A DNA stretch of 64,000 nucleotides. Origin: Bifidobacterium scardovii JCM 12489 = DSM 13734 (GTDB lineage Bacteria; Actinomycetota; Actinomycetes; Actinomycetales; Bifidobacteriaceae). Shown here piece after piece: positions 18,601-27,844 of this stretch. The position numbers and the translations under genes were made by a program. Numbering within the stretch: position 1 is the stretch's first letter; every line of letters begins with the position of its first letter. The stretch lies in NCBI RefSeq assembly GCF_001042635.1, contig NZ_AP012331.1, forward strand, positions 62,001 through 126,000. The letters are read 5' to 3'. Below the pieces are notes generated by a model that saw nothing but the letters and a program-made list of their open reading frames with translations, ran no database searches and was not told where the DNA came from.

Positions 18601-20766
18601 TCAGTTGCCGGAACCGGTGCCGGTGTTGCCGCCGGTGCTGCCGGTGGTCCCGCCGCTGCCGGTGTTGCCGCCGTTACCGGTATCATCCTTCTTGTCGTCG
18701 TCGCCGGTGGGAGGCGTGACCGTGGTGGTCTTGGTGGTCACCGTCACCGTGGCGCCCTTGTCGGCCATGGTGCCGCCGGCGGGGTTCGTGCTGATCACGG
18801 TGCCGTTTTCGCCGGCGCCGCTCGCCTGCGGCGTGAAGCCGGACCCTTGCAGCAGCGTCGCGCATTCGCTGTAGGTCTGGCCCGCGTAGCAGGTCGGCAC
18901 GGCGATCTGCTCCTTGCCGTCGGAAACCCAGATCGTGATCGACGTGTTCTGCGCCAGCACCTGCCCGGATTCGACGCTCATGCGCGTCACGGAACCGGCC
19001 GCCACGGTGTCCGAGTTCTCATGCTCGGTGTTGACCGTGAATCCGGCGTCGTTGAGCGCCTTGGTGACCGCATCCTGCGCCTGCCCGACCAGGTTGTCGG
19101 GCACCGCGTTCATGCCGTTGGACACGTACAGCGTGATCGACGTGCCCTTGGGCGTTGCGCTGCCGGCCGCCGGCTCGGTGCGCGTGACGCTGTCCTTGTC
19201 GATGTTGGCGCTGTTCTCGCTCTGCACCACCGAGTTCACCTTGAAGCCCAGCCCGGTCAGGGTGGATTCCGCCGCGTCCTGCGTCTGCTTGGAGACGTCG
19301 GGCACGGTGACCGTCTGCGGGCCGGCCGAGAACCACACCGTCACCTCCGAGCCCTTGGCGACCTGCTTGCCGCCTTCCGGATCCTGCTTGGTGACCGTGC
19401 CTTCGGCCTCGGACGACGTGGTGTCCTGCTTGGACACCAGCTTCAGCCCCAGATCCTCGAGCGCCTTCTTGACGCCGGATTCGCTGATGTTGGACTGCGA
19501 GGTGAAGTCCGGAACCTTGACCATCTCGTCGGCCGGGTTGGTCGTGCTGCCGCTCATGGCGAAGTAGACGGCCAGCGCCACCAGCGCCACCACGAGGGCG
19601 CCGATCAGCGTGCCGATGATCACTTTCTTCTTGCGCTTGGCCTTCGCGGCCGCCGCGCGCTGCTCGGCGCGCGATTTGACCGCCGTGTTGGCCGCGGCGT
19701 TGTTCGGGTTGATCGCGCCGGGAACCACCTCGAACTGCCCGGTCACCGGGTTGAACGCCTGCGTGGCCGTGGTCTCGCCCTGCGGCTGGCCCATCGCCAT
19801 CGTGGCCATGGTGGCCGAGGTCGCCGCGTTCTGTTCGGCCTGCTTGCGCGCCTTCATGTTCGACAGGTCGGTGAGCGGGTTGAAGGCCGCCGCCACCGGC
19901 ACGCCGCCGTTCATGAAGGTGAGGATGTCGTTCTTGAATTCGTTGGCCGTCGCATAGCGGTTCTGGCGGTCCTTCGCCATCGCCTTCGCGCAGATCGAGT
20001 CCCACATCTTCGGCAGGCCCGGGACCACGGAACTCGGCGGCGTGGCCACCTCGGAAACATGCTGGTAGGCGATCGCCACCGCGGAATCCCCGGTGAACGG
20101 CGGCCGTCCGGTCAGCATCTCGTAGAGCACGCAGCCGGCGGAATACAGGTCGGACCGCATGTCGACGGTCTCGCCGCGCGCCTGCTCGGGGCTCAGGTAC
20201 TGCGCGGTGCCGACCACGCCCTGCGACTGGGTCATCGTCGCCGCGGAATCGTCGAGCGCACGGGCGATGCCGAAGTCCATGACCTTGACGATGCCCTGCT
20301 CGGAGATCATGATGTTGCCGGGCTTGATGTCGCGGTGGATGATGCCCATGCGGTGCGAGTATTCAAGCGCCGACAGCACGCCGAGCATCACCTGTTCGGC
20401 GTCGCGCTGGCTCAGCGGGCCGTTGGCTTTGATGATGTCGCGCAGGGTCTGGCCCTTGACGTATTCCATCACCAGGTACGGCAGGCGCTCCACGTTGCCG
20501 TTCTCGTCGGTGACGGTCTCCTCGCCGGAGTCGTAGATGTTGACGATGTTCATGTTGTTCATCTGGGCGACCGAGCGCGCCTCGCGGCGGAACCGGGAGA
20601 GGAAGATCTGGTCGTTGGCCAGATCCGAACGCATGATCTTGATCGCCACCGTGCGGCCCAGTCGCGTGTCAAGCGCCACGCGCACTTCGGCCATGCCACC
20701 GCGCCCGACCAGTTGGCCGAGCTGGTAGCGCCCCTCAGCGAGCGACTTCGGCATGATGGTGCTCAT
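18601..20766 (-). CDS. pknB: Ser/Thr protein kinase with four PASTA repeats (PknB)
   Basis: A membrane kinase that senses peptidoglycan fragments and phosphorylates division and wall-synthesis proteins. The 721-residue protein has a cytoplasmic kinase domain with a Gly loop (GRGGMAEV), Lys 43 (VAIKIM), HRDIKPGNIM near residue 142 and MDFGIARAL near 165. A transmembrane helix (VIIGTLIGALVVALVALAVY) lies at about 380-402. Four external PASTA repeats follow, starting at VKVPDFTSQ, VTVPDVSKQ, NAVPDNLVG and IAVPTCYAG. The tail is Gly/Thr/Ser-rich. The start MSTIMPKSLAEG follows GAAGGA and overlaps the pknA stop by 4 nt, the end of a coupled minus-strand operon. Confidence 0.96.
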   Translation of the reverse strand: MSTIMPKSLAEGRYQLGQLVGRGGMAEVRVALDTRLGRTVAIKIMRSDLANDQIFLSRFRREARSVAQMNNMNIVNIYDSGEETVTDENGNVERLPYLVMEYVKGQTLRDIIKANGPLSQRDAEQVMLGVLSALEYSHRMGIIHRDIKPGNIMISEQGIVKVMDFGIARALDDSAATMTQSQGVVGTAQYLSPEQARGETVDMRSDLYSAGCVLYEMLTGRPPFTGDSAVAIAYQHVSEVATPPSSVVPGLPKMWDSICAKAMAKDRQNRYATANEFKNDILTFMNGGVPVAAAFNPLTDLSNMKARKQAEQNAATSATMATMAMGQPQGETTATQAFNPVTGQFEVVPGAINPNNAAANTAVKSRAEQRAAAAKAKRKKKVIIGTLIGALVVALVALAVYFAMSGSTTNPADEMVKVPDFTSQSNISESGVKKALEDLGLKLVSKQDTTSSEAEGTVTKQDPEGGKQVAKGSEVTVWFSAGPQTVTVPDVSKQTQDAAESTLTGLGFKVNSVVQSENSANIDKDSVTRTEPAAGSATPKGTSITLYVSNGMNAVPDNLVGQAQDAVTKALNDAGFTVNTEHENSDTVAAGSVTRMSVESGQVLAQNTSITIWVSDGKEQIAVPTCYAGQTYSECATLLQGSGFTPQASGAGENGTVISTNPAGGTMADKGATVTVTTKTTTVTPPTGDDDKKDDTGNGGNTGSGGTTGSTGGNTGTGSGN

Positions 20767-21782
20767 TGCTGTTCCTTCCACGATGTCCCCAGATTCAATG
20801 AGGCGTTATCCACGTTCACGGCGGTTCCCCCGGGCTGCCCGATATCGGAGAGGTTGAGTTCGCGCAGCAGCGTGTTCACGGTGTGCGGCAGACTGACCAC
20901 GCGGCGGGGCAGACGGCCGGATGCGATGAAGGTGTCATCGGTCTGTGCGGTCTCCTGGTCCAGCAGCCGCCGTTCGATGCGGGCGAGCGTGCGCGACACC
21001 ACCAGCGCGTCCTTCGGCCGGTCGAGCGGATCCTTGGAGAGCATCGACATGACGAATTGGTTGAGCTGCAGATCCACGGTGTCCGGCAGCGGCGGCACCG
21101 GGTCGTTGACGTGGGCCGCGGCGATGTCGACCGGCGTGGCCCCGGTGAACGGGCGGTGCCCGCACAGCCCCTCGTAGGCGACGACGCCGAGCGAGTAGAT
21201 GTCGGACTGCGGCGTGGCCTGCTTGCCCTGCGCCTGCTCCGGGGAGATGTACTGCGCGGTGCCGACGACCATGCCGTCCTGCGTGATCTGCTCCTGATTG
21301 GTGGAGTAGGAGACGCCGAAGTCGGTGATCTTCACCTCGCCGGTGTCGGACACCATGATGTTGGCCGGCTTCACGTCGCGGTGGATCACGCCGTGGCTGT
21401 GCGCCACGAACAGGCCGCGGGCCGTCTGGATCAGGATCGGCAGCAGCTCGGTCGGGTTCATCGCGCCGCGCTCGTGGAACAGGTCGGCCAGCGACTTGCT
21501 CGGCACGTACTCCATGATGAGGAATCCGATGCCGTCGTGCTCGTAGTATTCGAACAGCGCGGCGATGTTCGGGTGCGCCAGATTGGCGGAATTGTGCGCT
21601 TCCGCGCGCAGGCGATGCAGTTTCGCCTCGACGTTGGACTGGTCGGAGCGCAGCGCCTTGATGGCGACCGGGCGGCCGAGCTGGATGTCGTAGGCCTTCC
21701 AGACCTCGCCCATGCCGCCTTGCGCAAGGCGCTTGTCGAGACGGTATCGGCGGTGAATCAGCTGTCCTTCGATCAGTTTCAT
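20763..21782 (-). CDS. pknA: Ser/Thr protein kinase, PknA-like, without membrane helix
   Basis: The 339-residue kinase has a Gly loop (LAQGGMGEVWKA), catalytic Lys 42 (VAIKAL), HRDVKPANIM near residue 132, ITDFGVSYST near 155 and TAQYISPEQAQGK in the activation region. Position and order match pknA of the actinobacterial cluster. After the kinase domain only about 70 residues remain (RLPRRVVSLPHTVNTLLREL onward), and I see no transmembrane segment or external domain. Mycobacterial PknA is membrane-anchored, so this protein is either cytosolic or held through partners. Both ends overlap neighbours by 4 nt (pbpA upstream, pknB downstream). Confidence 0.93.
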   Translation of the reverse strand: MKLIEGQLIHRRYRLDKRLAQGGMGEVWKAYDIQLGRPVAIKALRSDQSNVEAKLHRLRAEAHNSANLAHPNIAALFEYYEHDGIGFLIMEYVPSKSLADLFHERGAMNPTELLPILIQTARGLFVAHSHGVIHRDVKPANIMVSDTGEVKITDFGVSYSTNQEQITQDGMVVGTAQYISPEQAQGKQATPQSDIYSLGVVAYEGLCGHRPFTGATPVDIAAAHVNDPVPPLPDTVDLQLNQFVMSMLSKDPLDRPKDALVVSRTLARIERRLLDQETAQTDDTFIASGRLPRRVVSLPHTVNTLLRELNLSDIGQPGGTAVNVDNASLNLGTSWKEQQ

Positions 21783-23242
21783 TGTTTCAGCGCCTCCTCC
21801 ATCAGGGATTTCATGATCGGCCCGGCCACCAGGGAGCCGAAGAGGTCCACATTATGCACCACCACGGATATGGCGATTTTCGGATCGTCGGCGGGGGCGA
21901 AGCCGATGATCCACCCATCGATGGACTGGTTGTCGTTGCCGATCTGCGCGGTGCCGGTCTTGGCCGCGACCGCGATGCCGTCGATCGCCAGATTGGGGTT
22001 GCCCTTGGTGATCACGCCCTCCATCGCCTGCGTGAGCTTGTTGGCGGTGTCCGAGCTCATCACCTGGTTCATGGTGCGGGCCTTGGTCTCGGAGACCACT
22101 GACAGGTCGCTCGAGCGCACGCGGTCCACGATCGTGGGCTGCATGAGCTTGCCGTCGTTGGCGATGGCGGAGGCGATCATCGCGTTCTGCAGCGGGGTGG
22201 TCTGGTTGTCGCCCTGACCGATCGATTCCAGCGCGAGCCGGTCGTTGGTCGGGTTGTCCGGCAGCTTGGCCGCCACGGACGACATCGCGCCGCTGCCCGA
22301 CGAGGAATCCACGGTGATCGAGCTGCCATAGCCGAACTTCTTGGCCATGGCGGCGATCTTGTCGCTGCCCAGCGAGACGCCGAGCTGCGCGAACGCGGTG
22401 TTCGACGAATAGGCGATCGCATCCTGCAGCGCGATCTTGCCGTTCGAGCCGTCGGCCAGCGGGCTGGCGTTGGTCAGCGGCACCGACGTTCCGGGCAGCG
22501 TGTAGCTGTTGCCGGCCGGAATCTGGGTGTCGAGCTGATAGTCGCCGGATTCGAGCGCCGCCGCGGCGACCACGGTCTTGAACGTGGATCCCGGCGGGTA
22601 CAGCTGGCTCGTGGCCCGGTTGAGCATCGGGTTCGAGTCGTCGTTGATCAGCTGGCTGTATGCCTGGTTCGCGCTCGCCGTGTCATGGCTGGCCAGCTGG
22701 TTCGGGTCGTAGCTTGGCGTGCTCACCATCGCGAGGATGCGGCCGGTCTTGGGCTCCATGACCACGACCGAGCCGTCGTTGCTGCCGAGCAGCTGGTAGG
22801 CGAGTGTCTGCAGCGACGAGTTGATCGAGGTCTCGATCGTCGCGCCGGTGTTCTGCGAGCCGGAGAGCACCGCCTTGAACTGGTCCCACAGCAGGGCGTC
22901 CGCGTCGCCGCTGAGCAGCGCGTTGCGGGAGTATTCGATGCCGCGGTCGGTCGGCTGATTGATCGAGTAGTAGCCGGTGACGGGGGCGTACACCGCGCCG
23001 TTCGAGTATTCGCGCTGGTACTTGAACGCGTCGTTGGTCGCGGTCGATTGGGCCAGCACGGTGCCGTCGGAGGTGAGGATCGCGCCGCGATGCGTGCCGT
23101 ACGTATGGTATATGGCGCGTGCGTTGCGCGAATCGGCGTTGAGGGAATCGGCCTGTATCGCGGTCCAGACCGTGGAGGACAGGCCGAGGATGACGAACAG
23201 CACGATCACCGCGGTGAAAAGTTGACGCAGGGACTTGTTCAT
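21779..23242 (-). CDS. pbpA: Class B penicillin-binding protein (PbpA, transpeptidase)
   Basis: Cross-links peptidoglycan at the outer membrane face, working with the SEDS protein encoded just upstream. The 487-residue protein has an N-terminal membrane helix (LFTAVIVLFVILGLSSTVW). The three penicillin-binding motifs are the active-site Ser in PPGSTFKTVVAAA (near residue 220), the SSN motif in YSSNTAFAQLGVS (near 280) and KTG in VAAKTGTAQIGN (near 427). The start MNKSLRQL overlaps the rodA/ftsW stop by 4 nt and the gene end overlaps pknA by 4 nt, so kinase, SEDS protein and PBP are made from one transcript. Confidence 0.95.
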   Translation of the reverse strand: MNKSLRQLFTAVIVLFVILGLSSTVWTAIQADSLNADSRNARAIYHTYGTHRGAILTSDGTVLAQSTATNDAFKYQREYSNGAVYAPVTGYYSINQPTDRGIEYSRNALLSGDADALLWDQFKAVLSGSQNTGATIETSINSSLQTLAYQLLGSNDGSVVVMEPKTGRILAMVSTPSYDPNQLASHDTASANQAYSQLINDDSNPMLNRATSQLYPPGSTFKTVVAAAALESGDYQLDTQIPAGNSYTLPGTSVPLTNASPLADGSNGKIALQDAIAYSSNTAFAQLGVSLGSDKIAAMAKKFGYGSSITVDSSSGSGAMSSVAAKLPDNPTNDRLALESIGQGDNQTTPLQNAMIASAIANDGKLMQPTIVDRVRSSDLSVVSETKARTMNQVMSSDTANKLTQAMEGVITKGNPNLAIDGIAVAAKTGTAQIGNDNQSIDGWIIGFAPADDPKIAISVVVHNVDLFGSLVAGPIMKSLMEEALKQ

Positions 23243-24633
23243 TGCACGCCACGCTCCTTGAGCTCATGGTCGCGCAGCACGGCGAGGGCCTCGTACTGGA
23301 ACGTGTCCGACATCTCGGCGGGCGGCTCGGGCTTGTTGGCCGCGTTGGAGATGACGACCAGCAGGGCGGCCAGCAGGTAGTTGGCGACAAGCGAGGACCC
23401 GCCGGCCGCCATGTACGGCATGGTCATGCCGGTCAGCGGGATCACCAGCGTGACGCCGCCGACCACCGTGAACACCTGGAACGCCATGGTGAACACCAGG
23501 CCGGAGGCGAGCAGCTTGCCGAATCCGTCCTTGATCTTCATCGCGGTGATGAAGCCGGAGGCGATGATGATCAGATACAGCACCAGCACGGCCATCAGCC
23601 CGGTCAGGCCGAGCTCCTCGCCGACCGACGTGTAGATGAAATCGGAGTTGCCGTACGGCGTGAGCGAGGGGTATCCCTGCCCGAGCCCGGTGCCGATCAG
23701 GCCGCCCGAGGCAAGGCCGAAGATGCCGGTCACGATCTGCCCGGAACCGCCGAATTCCTTGTAGTACTGCTCGTTGCTGAACGGGTGCAGCCATGCGTCG
23801 ACGCGCGAGCCGACGTGGCTGAAGATGCCGGCCGCGGCCACCGCGCCCGCCGCGAAGGCGATCAGGCCGATCACGATCCAGCTCTTGCGGCCGGTGGCCA
23901 CGTACAGCATCGAGACGAACATCGCGAAGAACATGAGCGACGTGCCCAGATCGCGCTGCAGGACCAGCACGCCCATCGACGCGATCCACACGATGATGAT
24001 CGGCCCAAGGTCCTTGATGCGCGGCAGCTGCAGCCCCAGGAACTTCCTGCCGCCGACGGCCAGCTGGTCGCGGTGGTCGAACAGGTAGGCCGCGAAGAAG
24101 AAGGCGAGGAACAGCTTGGCGAATTCGCCCGGCTGGATGGTGCTGTTGGTGAACGGGATCTGGATCCAGACGCGCGCGCCGTTGATCGACGCGCCGATGA
24201 ACGGCAGCATGGGGGACAGGAGCAGCGCGAGGCCGACCACCATGCTCACATAGGAGAAGCGGCGCAGCACGCGGTAGTCCTGCAGGAAGATGATGACGAA
24301 CGCGAACAGCACCAACGCCACGATCTGCCACAGCAGCTGCCTGACACCGGCACTCGACGGCGTGTTCTTGCTCTGGTCGATGCTCACGATCAGCACCGTG
24401 CCGACCGAATTGAGCAGCAGCACGCACGGCAGGATCGTCTGGCTGGCGTGGGGCTGGAACCGCATGATCAGCGCCCATACCGCCAAGCTCAGCAGGCTGA
24501 CCGCGCCGATCAGGATGGCGTATTTCGTCGGAAACCCGTTGGTCGTGCGTTCCAGCATCTGGAAGAATCCGAGAAACCCGGTCAGGAGCACGAGCACCAG
24601 CAGCGACAGTTGGCGCAGGCGGGTCATGATCAT
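23239..24633 (-). CDS. rodA: SEDS-family peptidoglycan polymerase (RodA/FtsW)
   Basis: A polytopic glycosyltransferase that polymerises lipid II, paired with the class B PBP encoded next. The 464-residue protein has about ten hydrophobic helices. SEDS signatures include INGARVWIQIPF with FQPGEFAKL-like IQPGEFAKLFLAF, DLGTSLMFFAMFVSML, and the loop YPSLTPYGNSDFIYTSVGEELGLTG. The stop codon of pstP overlaps the ATG at 24633 by 4 nt, and an alternative ATG lies at 24627. The mycobacterial equivalent in this position is RodA, but sequence alone does not separate RodA from FtsW. No other SEDS gene is in the window. Confidence 0.94.
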   Translation of the reverse strand: MIMTRLRQLSLLVLVLLTGFLGFFQMLERTTNGFPTKYAILIGAVSLLSLAVWALIMRFQPHASQTILPCVLLLNSVGTVLIVSIDQSKNTPSSAGVRQLLWQIVALVLFAFVIIFLQDYRVLRRFSYVSMVVGLALLLSPMLPFIGASINGARVWIQIPFTNSTIQPGEFAKLFLAFFFAAYLFDHRDQLAVGGRKFLGLQLPRIKDLGPIIIVWIASMGVLVLQRDLGTSLMFFAMFVSMLYVATGRKSWIVIGLIAFAAGAVAAAGIFSHVGSRVDAWLHPFSNEQYYKEFGGSGQIVTGIFGLASGGLIGTGLGQGYPSLTPYGNSDFIYTSVGEELGLTGLMAVLVLYLIIIASGFITAMKIKDGFGKLLASGLVFTMAFQVFTVVGGVTLVIPLTGMTMPYMAAGGSSLVANYLLAALLVVISNAANKPEPPAEMSDTFQYEALAVLRDHELKERGVQ

Positions 24634-26303
24634 TGTCCTGCCTCGCTTCCTGATTTGTCGTTGGTCGAATTGCCCGAGTTGTTGTTGGACGTGTTGTTGC
24701 CGGACGAGTTGCCGTCGGAGGATTTGCCGGAGTTGCCTCCGGAATTGGACGACGTCGACTTGCCGGACGAATCGCCCGCCTTGTCCGACGAGGAGTCGGT
24801 GGACTTCTTCGCGCTGTCGGCGGTCTTGTTCTGCTCCTTGTCGCGTTCGCGCTCGATGAGCTTGGCGTGGGCCTGGGCCTCGTCGTAGCTGCCGACGGCG
24901 ATGCCCTGCTCCAACTGATTCTGCCATGACTGCGGCAGGCTGGAGATCGTGATGTTCGTGCTCTTGACCTCGTGCGAGAGCTCAAGGCCGAACAGATTGG
25001 TGTTCACGCCCTGGTAGATCGTGATCACGCCGTTGGAGGACCCCAGATAGTACTGGGTCTGGCTCCAGGCGTACGCGCCCCACCCGCAGCCGGCCAGCGC
25101 GAGCAGCGCCACGATGATGCACAATACCGTGACGATGCGCGAACGCCGGTGCTTGTCGCGCGTGATCTTGCGCTGTTCGATATGCTCGTGCCGGATCGCC
25201 TTGGCGACCTCGGGATCGTTCGGATCGGCGCTGACGCGGCCGTCCGACTTCTGCACGACGGGGATCTCGCCGGTATCGGGCATCATGCGGTCGCCGGATT
25301 CCTCGCGTACCGTCGAGGGCTGCACCACACGCGATTTCGCGGATTGCTGGGCGGCGGCTGGGGATGCGGCTGGCGCCGAATCCTGCATCAGCGCGGCCGC
25401 GCGCTGGGCCGGCGAGGTCGAGTCCTCGCGCAGCATCGGCGCGGTGGCCACCGGCGCATTGACGATGTCGGCGATCGGCTCCAAGCTGGCGCTTGCGGCC
25501 CCGCCGACCAGAATCGTCTGGTTCGGCAGATCGAAGGCCTGCGCGTCCAGCGCAAGCGTGGCGTCGGCGATCACCGCGGTCACGTTGTCGGTGCTGCCGG
25601 CCTTGAGCGCCATACTGACCAGCCGCTGCGCGCATTCCTCCTGATCGGTGCAGTCGGCCATCACCTGTTCGATGGTCGAATCCTCGAGCACCCCGGTCAG
25701 GCCGTCGGAGCACAGCAGCCAGCGATCGGTCGGATGGGCCTTGCGGATGGCGATGTCGGGGTGCGGGTCGATGTCGAAGTCGCCGAGCACGCGCATCACG
25801 ACGTTGCGCTGCGGATGGTTCTTCGCCTCCGCCTCGCTGATGCGCCCCGTGTCGATCAGATGCTGCACGTAGCTGTGATCGTGCGTCATGCGGGTCAGCT
25901 TGCCGTCGCGCAGCAGATAGGCGCGCGAGTCGCCGATATGCGCCAGCACCCAGTAGCCGGATACGAGCACGACCGTGGTCACCGTGGTGCCCATGCCGGA
26001 GAGCCGCCGCTCGCGCTTGGCCTTGCCGACGATCGCGTCGTGCGCGGCCATCACCGATGTCTCCATCATCTTCGAGACGGTCTGGATATCGCCGTTCACG
26101 TCATCGCGCTCGATGTGCGCGAGCGAACGGATGGCGATCGTCGAGGCGGTGTCGCCTCCGGCATGGCCGCCCATGCCGTCGCAGATCGCCATCAGGTGCT
26201 CGCCGGCGAACGACGAATCCTGATTGTTGGAACGCACGGTACCCACATCCGAGACGGTTGTGGAGTACAGGAACAGTTTTTGCGAAGCGGAGGAGTTCGG
26301 CAT
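24630..26303 (-). CDS. pstP: PP2C-family Ser/Thr phosphatase (PstP)
   Basis: Reverses phosphorylation by PknA/PknB. The 557-residue protein has an N-terminal PP2C domain (about residues 1-245) with the metal motifs NNQDSSFAGEHLMAICDGMG, GGHAGGDTAST, AHIGDSRAYLL, SDGLTGVLEDS and GSTDNVTAVI. A long acidic/Ala-rich linker leads to a transmembrane helix (IVTVLCIIVALLALAGCGWG, about 390-409). The external part has NGVITIYQGVNTNLFGLEL and ends in a Ser/Asn/Gly-rich low-complexity tail that suggests disorder. The start follows GAGGTGATT. It ends in a 4-nt overlap with the SEDS gene and begins 7 nt after fhaB. Confidence 0.95.
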   Translation of the reverse strand: MPNSSASQKLFLYSTTVSDVGTVRSNNQDSSFAGEHLMAICDGMGGHAGGDTASTIAIRSLAHIERDDVNGDIQTVSKMMETSVMAAHDAIVGKAKRERRLSGMGTTVTTVVLVSGYWVLAHIGDSRAYLLRDGKLTRMTHDHSYVQHLIDTGRISEAEAKNHPQRNVVMRVLGDFDIDPHPDIAIRKAHPTDRWLLCSDGLTGVLEDSTIEQVMADCTDQEECAQRLVSMALKAGSTDNVTAVIADATLALDAQAFDLPNQTILVGGAASASLEPIADIVNAPVATAPMLREDSTSPAQRAAALMQDSAPAASPAAAQQSAKSRVVQPSTVREESGDRMMPDTGEIPVVQKSDGRVSADPNDPEVAKAIRHEHIEQRKITRDKHRRSRIVTVLCIIVALLALAGCGWGAYAWSQTQYYLGSSNGVITIYQGVNTNLFGLELSHEVKSTNITISSLPQSWQNQLEQGIAVGSYDEAQAHAKLIERERDKEQNKTADSAKKSTDSSSDKAGDSSGKSTSSNSGGNSGKSSDGNSSGNNTSNNNSGNSTNDKSGSEAGQ

Positions 26304-26310
26304 GCGGCAA

Positions 26311-26847
26311 TCACCTCAATTCGAAGGTGGTGGCGCCGATGCGGACGGGGACGCGCGCGGAGAGGATGGTGGGCGTGTTGATGCGCTGGCCGTTGACGAC
26401 AGTGCCGTTCGTGCTGTTCAGGTCCTCGATGGCCCACGATCCGGTGGCCGGGTCCTGATACACGCGGGCGTGGTGGGACGAGACGAACTCATCGTTCAGC
26501 ACCACGGTGTTCGACGCGGAGCGGCCAAGCGAGATCGATCCCTCGGTCAGCGGCACGGAGGAGCCGGCGAGCGGGCCGTCGATGATGACCAGCAGGGTCG
26601 GCGACGCATTGGTCGCCGGCATCTCGTTGGTGCGCGGCGTGGACGGCACGGCGGATGCGGTCGCCACCGGCGCCGGGGCGGCCACGGCCTTGCGTGCGCG
26701 GCGCTCCTTGCGCCGATGCGCGCGCGACGCGCGCGGGCTGTACGTTTCCATGTCCTTGTACAGCGATCGTATGGCGAGTCCCGCGCACAGCCAGAGGAAA
26801 ATCAGGAATCCAAACTTGAGGATCGCGAAGGTCAGTTCAGTGAGCAT
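26311..26847 (-). CDS. fhaB: FHA-domain membrane protein (FhaB/FipA type)
   Basis: A phosphothreonine-binding adaptor of the kinase cluster that links phosphorylation to division. The 178-residue protein has an N-terminal hydrophobic helix (FAILKFGFLIFLWLCAGLAI, about residues 6-25), a basic linker and a C-terminal FHA domain (about 88-178). The FHA domain shows GSISLGRSASNTVVLNDEFV, SSHHARVYQDP and DLNSTNGTVVNGQRI, the classic Arg, Ser-His and Asn binding positions. It lies between fhaA and pstP as in other Actinobacteria. Confidence 0.94.
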   Translation of the reverse strand: MLTELTFAILKFGFLIFLWLCAGLAIRSLYKDMETYSPRASRAHRRKERRARKAVAAPAPVATASAVPSTPRTNEMPATNASPTLLVIIDGPLAGSSVPLTEGSISLGRSASNTVVLNDEFVSSHHARVYQDPATGSWAIEDLNSTNGTVVNGQRINTPTILSARVPVRIGATTFELR

Positions 26848-26872
26848 AACGGAATGCGGCTCCCGTGCGGGG

Positions 26873-27574
26873 CTACTCCTGCTCCTGCGAGGAGGCCCAG
26901 TACAGGATGCGGGTGCGGCCGATGGTGATCGTGTTGCCGTCGAGCAGCGTGGCGACCGGCACCTGATGCCCCTCGATGTACATGTGGTTCGTGGACCCCA
27001 GGTCGCGGGCGATCACGCCGTTCGGCGTGATATCGATCTCCATGTGGTGGCGGGAGATGCCCGGGTCGTCGATGATGATGTCGCAGCCGGAACCGCGGCC
27101 GATCACCGTCTTCTCCTTGGTCAGCAGATACTGGTTGCCGTTGATCTCCAGCATCGGGTCGTCCTGCGACTGCTCGTCGGTGGTGCGCGGCACGGCGTTG
27201 CCCTGCACGGATTCGGAGCTCAGCGTGAAGCTGCCCTTGGTCAGGTCGAGGTCCTCCTCGAAGATCACGACCACCGGGCCGACGAAGGCGTAGTGCTGGC
27301 TCTTGGCGTACTGGGTGAGGTTGTCGGCCAGCTCATTGGCCAGCGTCTCGGAGCCCCACTGCTCGATGCGGTCGAAATCCGGGGTGCTCAGCTTGAAACG
27401 GTATTCGTTCGGGGCCACCGTGCGATCGCGGCCAACCGGCATCGCTTCGGCGTCGATTTCGCGCTCGAGAGCGCTGGAGAGGTCGACGGGCTGCAGGTCC
27501 TTGGACCCGAATTTGGCGAACACGCCATTGACCGCGCCTTCTACACTTTTCTCAAAACGGTCGAGAACGCTCAT
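26873..27574 (-). CDS. fhaA: FhaA: DUF3662 plus FHA domain
   Basis: First gene of the minus-strand cluster. The 233-residue cytoplasmic protein has the N-terminal FhaA/DUF3662 domain (MSVLDRFEKSVEGAVNGVFA, VAPNEYRFKLSTPDFDRI, about 1-125) and a C-terminal FHA domain (about 150-225) with KTVIGRGSGCDIIIDDPGIS, RHHMEID and DLGSTNHMYIEG. In mycobacteria FhaA is phosphorylated by PknB and controls the lipid II flippase MurJ; here the middle disordered region is short. The start follows AAAGGGATC. The operon promoter should lie between 27575 and 27844. Confidence 0.94.
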   Translation of the reverse strand: MSVLDRFEKSVEGAVNGVFAKFGSKDLQPVDLSSALEREIDAEAMPVGRDRTVAPNEYRFKLSTPDFDRIEQWGSETLANELADNLTQYAKSQHYAFVGPVVVIFEEDLDLTKGSFTLSSESVQGNAVPRTTDEQSQDDPMLEINGNQYLLTKEKTVIGRGSGCDIIIDDPGISRHHMEIDITPNGVIARDLGSTNHMYIEGHQVPVATLLDGNTITIGRTRILYWASSQEQE

Positions 27575-27844
27575 AGTGATCCCTTTCTTATATCTTCACC
27601 TTATCCTACGCGGCAGTGGGGAATAAGATCAAAATTTCGGGAGAAAAACGGCGGTATGAGCGCAAAATTTCCACGCAAATGCGCGTTCGGTGGCGGTTGG
27701 GGGCTTTCGGCGGCATCGTTGGCCCTGCGCCGCGGGTGTGGGTCGCCCGGGGCGTTTTGCATCCGGGAGCGATGGGCGTCTCGTGCGTTGGCGCCGTAAC
27801 AGCCGTAACATGCCGGCGACCGGTTGGTGAGTATGGTTGTGGCC

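Noticed and set aside
18580..21177. 865-residue plus-strand frame over pknB and pknA
   Set aside because: The minus strand carries full kinase, membrane and PASTA features. The plus-strand translation is Arg/His-rich and motif-free.
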